From contig JAXGZQ010000001.1 of NCBI GenBank assembly GCA_040776905.1, positions 124,001 through 188,000 on the forward strand: a stretch of DNA of 64,000 bases. The letters run 5' to 3'. Made by a program: the position numbers and the translations under genes. Source of the DNA: SLHU01 sp009929975. GTDB lineage: Bacteria > Bacillota > Clostridia > Saccharofermentanales > UBA5734. Under the pieces are notes generated by a model. That model worked only from the letters and a program-made list of their open reading frames with translations, was not told where the DNA came from and ran no database searches. Below are positions 61,906 to 64,000 of this stretch, in pieces (the stretch's first letter is position 1; every line of letters starts with the position of its first letter).

Positions 61906-63903
61906 TCATTTTTCCGGGTGCCGCAGGCAGCGGACACCGGTCTTTTCCGGCTCAATCAGTTGACCGTCTGACAGGATCGCCGCACCATAGGCACCAAGCT
62001 CAACCAGATAAGGTCCGATCGCTGTCTGAACCGGCTGATCGTTCCGGCTGATCAACACGGTCACATGAGCAGGGCCTGGCTGCGGCTGTCCGAAAACATC
62101 ATTTCCTTCGTCAAGCCAGCGCCGGATCATGACCAGATCATCCTGCAGTGGATTCAGTTCACAAAACCCGGTCCGCAGAACCGGCCACTGCCGCCGCAAT
62201 GTGCCATACCGCTGAAACCAGCGGTACAGGGGATGCTTGTCCGAAACGGTTTCAGGATAGGTTCGCCGGTTGAAAGGATCCCGATAGCCCTCCATCCCGA
62301 TCTCATCACCATAATAAATCACCGGACTGCCCGGATACATCACCTGGAAAAGGAAAGCCAGCCGCAGCAGCCGCTCGCCCCGCGAACGCTGCGCCCCGGT
62401 CAGGCTGATTCTGGCCTGAGCTGACCGTTCGCCCGGATCTTCCTGTCCGGCCAGCGTCGTGATGGCCCGGGCAATGTCATGACTGCTGATCAGATTATAG
62501 CTGCTGTAGAAACTGGGCAGCGGATAATTTTCACGGATCTGTTCGAGCACCAGGGCCAGCCGGAATGAAGGATGCCGCCCGCTCAGCCAGCCGGTCAATG
62601 CCTGCTGGAACGGGTATCCCATGACCAGATCATGAGTCCGGCCGAAGAGGAAATCACGATAATGGCCATAGCTGATCTTATGACTGGCATCTTCCCAGAC
62701 TTCCCCCATCAGGACAGCATCGGCTTTTTCCTGACGGCTGGCCCGGCGCAGTGAGCGCAGGAACAGGTCCGGCAGTTCATCCGACACATCGAGCCGCCAG
62801 CCGGAAGCTCCCAGCCTGAGCCAGCGGCGGATGATGCCGTCCGCGCCGTTGATATAAGCCTGAAACGAAAGGTCATATTCATTGACACTGGGCAGATCCT
62901 GGAATCCCCACCACGAATCATAGAATAGCTGGTCTCCGTGCCGATGAAAATTATACCAGCTGCTGTACGGCGATAAATCACCACCGGTCACTTCCTGGAA
63001 GGCACCGCGGTCAGCATAGCGTCCCAGTTTATTGAAATAACGGCTATCCGCCCCGGTATGGCTGAACACACCGTCCAGCATAACGCGGATGCCTCTGTCA
63101 GCGGCTTCACGGCAGAGCCGGCTGAAATCCTCCTCCGAACCCAGCAGTGGATCAATCTGCTCATAGTCACCGGTATCATAACGATGGTTGGACCGTGCCC
63201 TGAAAATCGGATTCAAATAGATGACGCCCGTTCCCAGAGACGCGAGTTCATCCAGTTTCTCTTCAATTCCCGCGAGTGATCCGCCAAAGAAATCACAGGC
63301 GAGATAGCCGGTTTCCGGTCGGCCGTGATAGTCGACATCGTCTTCCCAGTTCTCATGAAAAATTCTTTCCGGATAATGGACCGCAGCAAACCGTTCGGTA
63401 CTGAACCGGCGGTCACGCCGGAAGCGATCCGGAAAAATCTGATAGACGACCTGGCCGGTTATCCAGTCAGGTACGGAAAAATCAGACGCGTGAATGGTGA
63501 TCTGCCAGGGAGATGGATCATGCGGCTCGCCCGGATAAAACCGTGGCCGGGCCCGGCTGATTCTGCCGTCTCCGTCGAGCGCGTCGCGATTGCGGACGAA
63601 ATACTGCCGCTCATCACCTGTCTTCACTTCAAACCAGTAAAAGAGCAGGCCCGGTTCATCCGGCAGACGGATCCGGGTCTGCCAGCGGCGGGATGTCGCG
63701 GTTTCATCCACAGTGTGATCCGGCGCGAGCCGGATTCTGCTCTCCTGAAACCGCTGCAGGCCGTATGCGTAGCACAGGCTGATATTGTCCGGCCAGACCG
63801 GAGTGTCCGTGATATCAAGGGCAAAATGGACTAAGGTCCCGGCTGCGGCAGCACCATAAGGTGAACGGTATGCCAGGGACCGGCTTCGATGTATGATTCG
63901 CAT
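61906..63903 (-). CDS. Glycoside hydrolase family 13 enzyme (neopullulanase/cyclomaltodextrinase-like)
   Basis: Alpha-glucan hydrolase, 665 aa. An N-terminal beta-domain (about 1-140) of the CBM34 kind precedes the catalytic barrel: QIFPDRF (155-161), DGVFSHTG (277-284), GWRLDVSDE with nucleophile D372, MGEVWED with acid/base E401, and SSHD with D476. No signal peptide, so it probably acts on cytosolic maltodextrin or glycogen. Next to a glycogen synthase end, which supports a storage-glucan role. The ribosome site before ATG 63903 is weak. Confidence 0.92.
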   Translation of the reverse strand: MRIIHRSRSLAYRSPYGAAAAGTLVHFALDITDTPVWPDNISLCYAYGLQRFQESRIRLAPDHTVDETATSRRWQTRIRLPDEPGLLFYWFEVKTGDERQYFVRNRDALDGDGRISRARPRFYPGEPHDPSPWQITIHASDFSVPDWITGQVVYQIFPDRFRRDRRFSTERFAAVHYPERIFHENWEDDVDYHGRPETGYLACDFFGGSLAGIEEKLDELASLGTGVIYLNPIFRARSNHRYDTGDYEQIDPLLGSEEDFSRLCREAADRGIRVMLDGVFSHTGADSRYFNKLGRYADRGAFQEVTGGDLSPYSSWYNFHRHGDQLFYDSWWGFQDLPSVNEYDLSFQAYINGADGIIRRWLRLGASGWRLDVSDELPDLFLRSLRRASRQEKADAVLMGEVWEDASHKISYGHYRDFLFGRTHDLVMGYPFQQALTGWLSGRHPSFRLALVLEQIRENYPLPSFYSSYNLISSHDIARAITTLAGQEDPGERSAQARISLTGAQRSRGERLLRLAFLFQVMYPGSPVIYYGDEIGMEGYRDPFNRRTYPETVSDKHPLYRWFQRYGTLRRQWPVLRTGFCELNPLQDDLVMIRRWLDEGNDVFGQPQPGPAHVTVLISRNDQPVQTAIGPYLVELGAYGAAILSDGQLIEPEKTGVRCLRHPEK

Positions 63904-63926
63904 GCGTCTTGTTGTTTCCTTTCAGA

Positions 63927-64000
63927 TCAGCTGCCGAGCAGCTGATAGAGACTTTGATACTCCAGGGCAGAGCGCTGCCAGGAGTAATCGCCGCTCATGG
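63927..64000 (-). CDS. glgA: Glycogen synthase, C-terminal fragment
   Basis: Only the last 24 codons are present; the gene runs off the right edge and stops at 63929-63927. The peptide, SGDYSWQRSALEYQSLYQLL, resembles the C-terminal helix of GlgA glycosyltransferases (the FSW..SA.EY..LY pattern). Short, so the call is tentative, but the GH13 neighbour 23 nt downstream supports it. Confidence 0.6.
   Translation of the reverse strand, partial: MSGDYSWQRSALEYQSLYQLLGS

Overview
The window is a GC-rich chromosomal segment from a Gram-positive, Firmicutes-type anaerobe, most likely a member of the Clostridia. The evidence is the gene content and order: a rpsB-tsf-pyrH-frr-uppS-cdsA-dxr-rseP-ispG-polC string, a priA-def-fmt-yugP-rsmB-rlmN-prpC-prkC-rsgA-rpe-thiN string, PolC-type replicase, a PASTA kinase, SepF, ScpAB, an IspH-S1 fusion and a T-box leader on ileS. 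The species is not identifiable from the sequence alone. No insertion sequence, prophage, CRISPR array or obvious foreign island was seen. Almost every gene lies on the minus strand; the exceptions are an aminotransferase fragment, a two-gene unit at 25.4-27.4 kb and one tRNA.

Region 0-25 kb (minus strand): a very long, tightly overlapped series running from rpsB (25107) down to thiN (232). It covers translation (S2, EF-Ts, RRF, formyltransferase, deformylase, RsmB, RlmN, RsgA), isoprenoid and phospholipid supply (Dxr, IspG, UppS, CdsA), replication (PolC, PriA), membrane proteolysis (RseP, YugP) and the PrkC/PrpC signalling pair. Internal signals divide it: an rpsB promoter with a structured leader, a terminator after tsf, a promoter before frr and an extended -10 promoter before def.

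Region 25-32.5 kb: a plus-strand pair (an unknown acidic-tailed protein and an M20/PepV-type dipeptidase) ends at a bidirectional terminator facing a minus-strand operon rpiR-hutP-cmk-plsC-ispH/S1.

Region 32.5-43.1 kb: a biotin-dependent carboxyl-transfer operon with three soluble subunits and its own consensus promoter, then scpA-scpB, trpS, a site-2-type protease and a long ileS gene behind a T-box leader and a consensus promoter.

Region 43.1-54.6 kb: an esterase, HemZ-like radical SAM protein, DUF3810 protein, HAD phosphatase, a DUF1624 membrane protein, a fused TIM-barrel/acyl-CoA-synthetase gene, type II pantothenate kinase, SepF, YggS and a HlyD-like membrane protein.

Region 54.6-64 kb: a methionine gamma-lyase-like PLP enzyme, an ACT-domain protein, IorB, IorA, PaaK and a sodium:solute symporter, which together look like an aryl 2-oxoacid/arylacetate module; then tRNA-Leu(GAG) on the plus strand, a GH13 enzyme and the 3' end of glycogen synthase. 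The most unusual items are the TIM-barrel/ligase fusion with its coaW and DUF1624 neighbours, the 95-nt symporter/paaK overlap, the orphan HutP-family gene and the carboxyltransferase operon lacking a membrane decarboxylase subunit.
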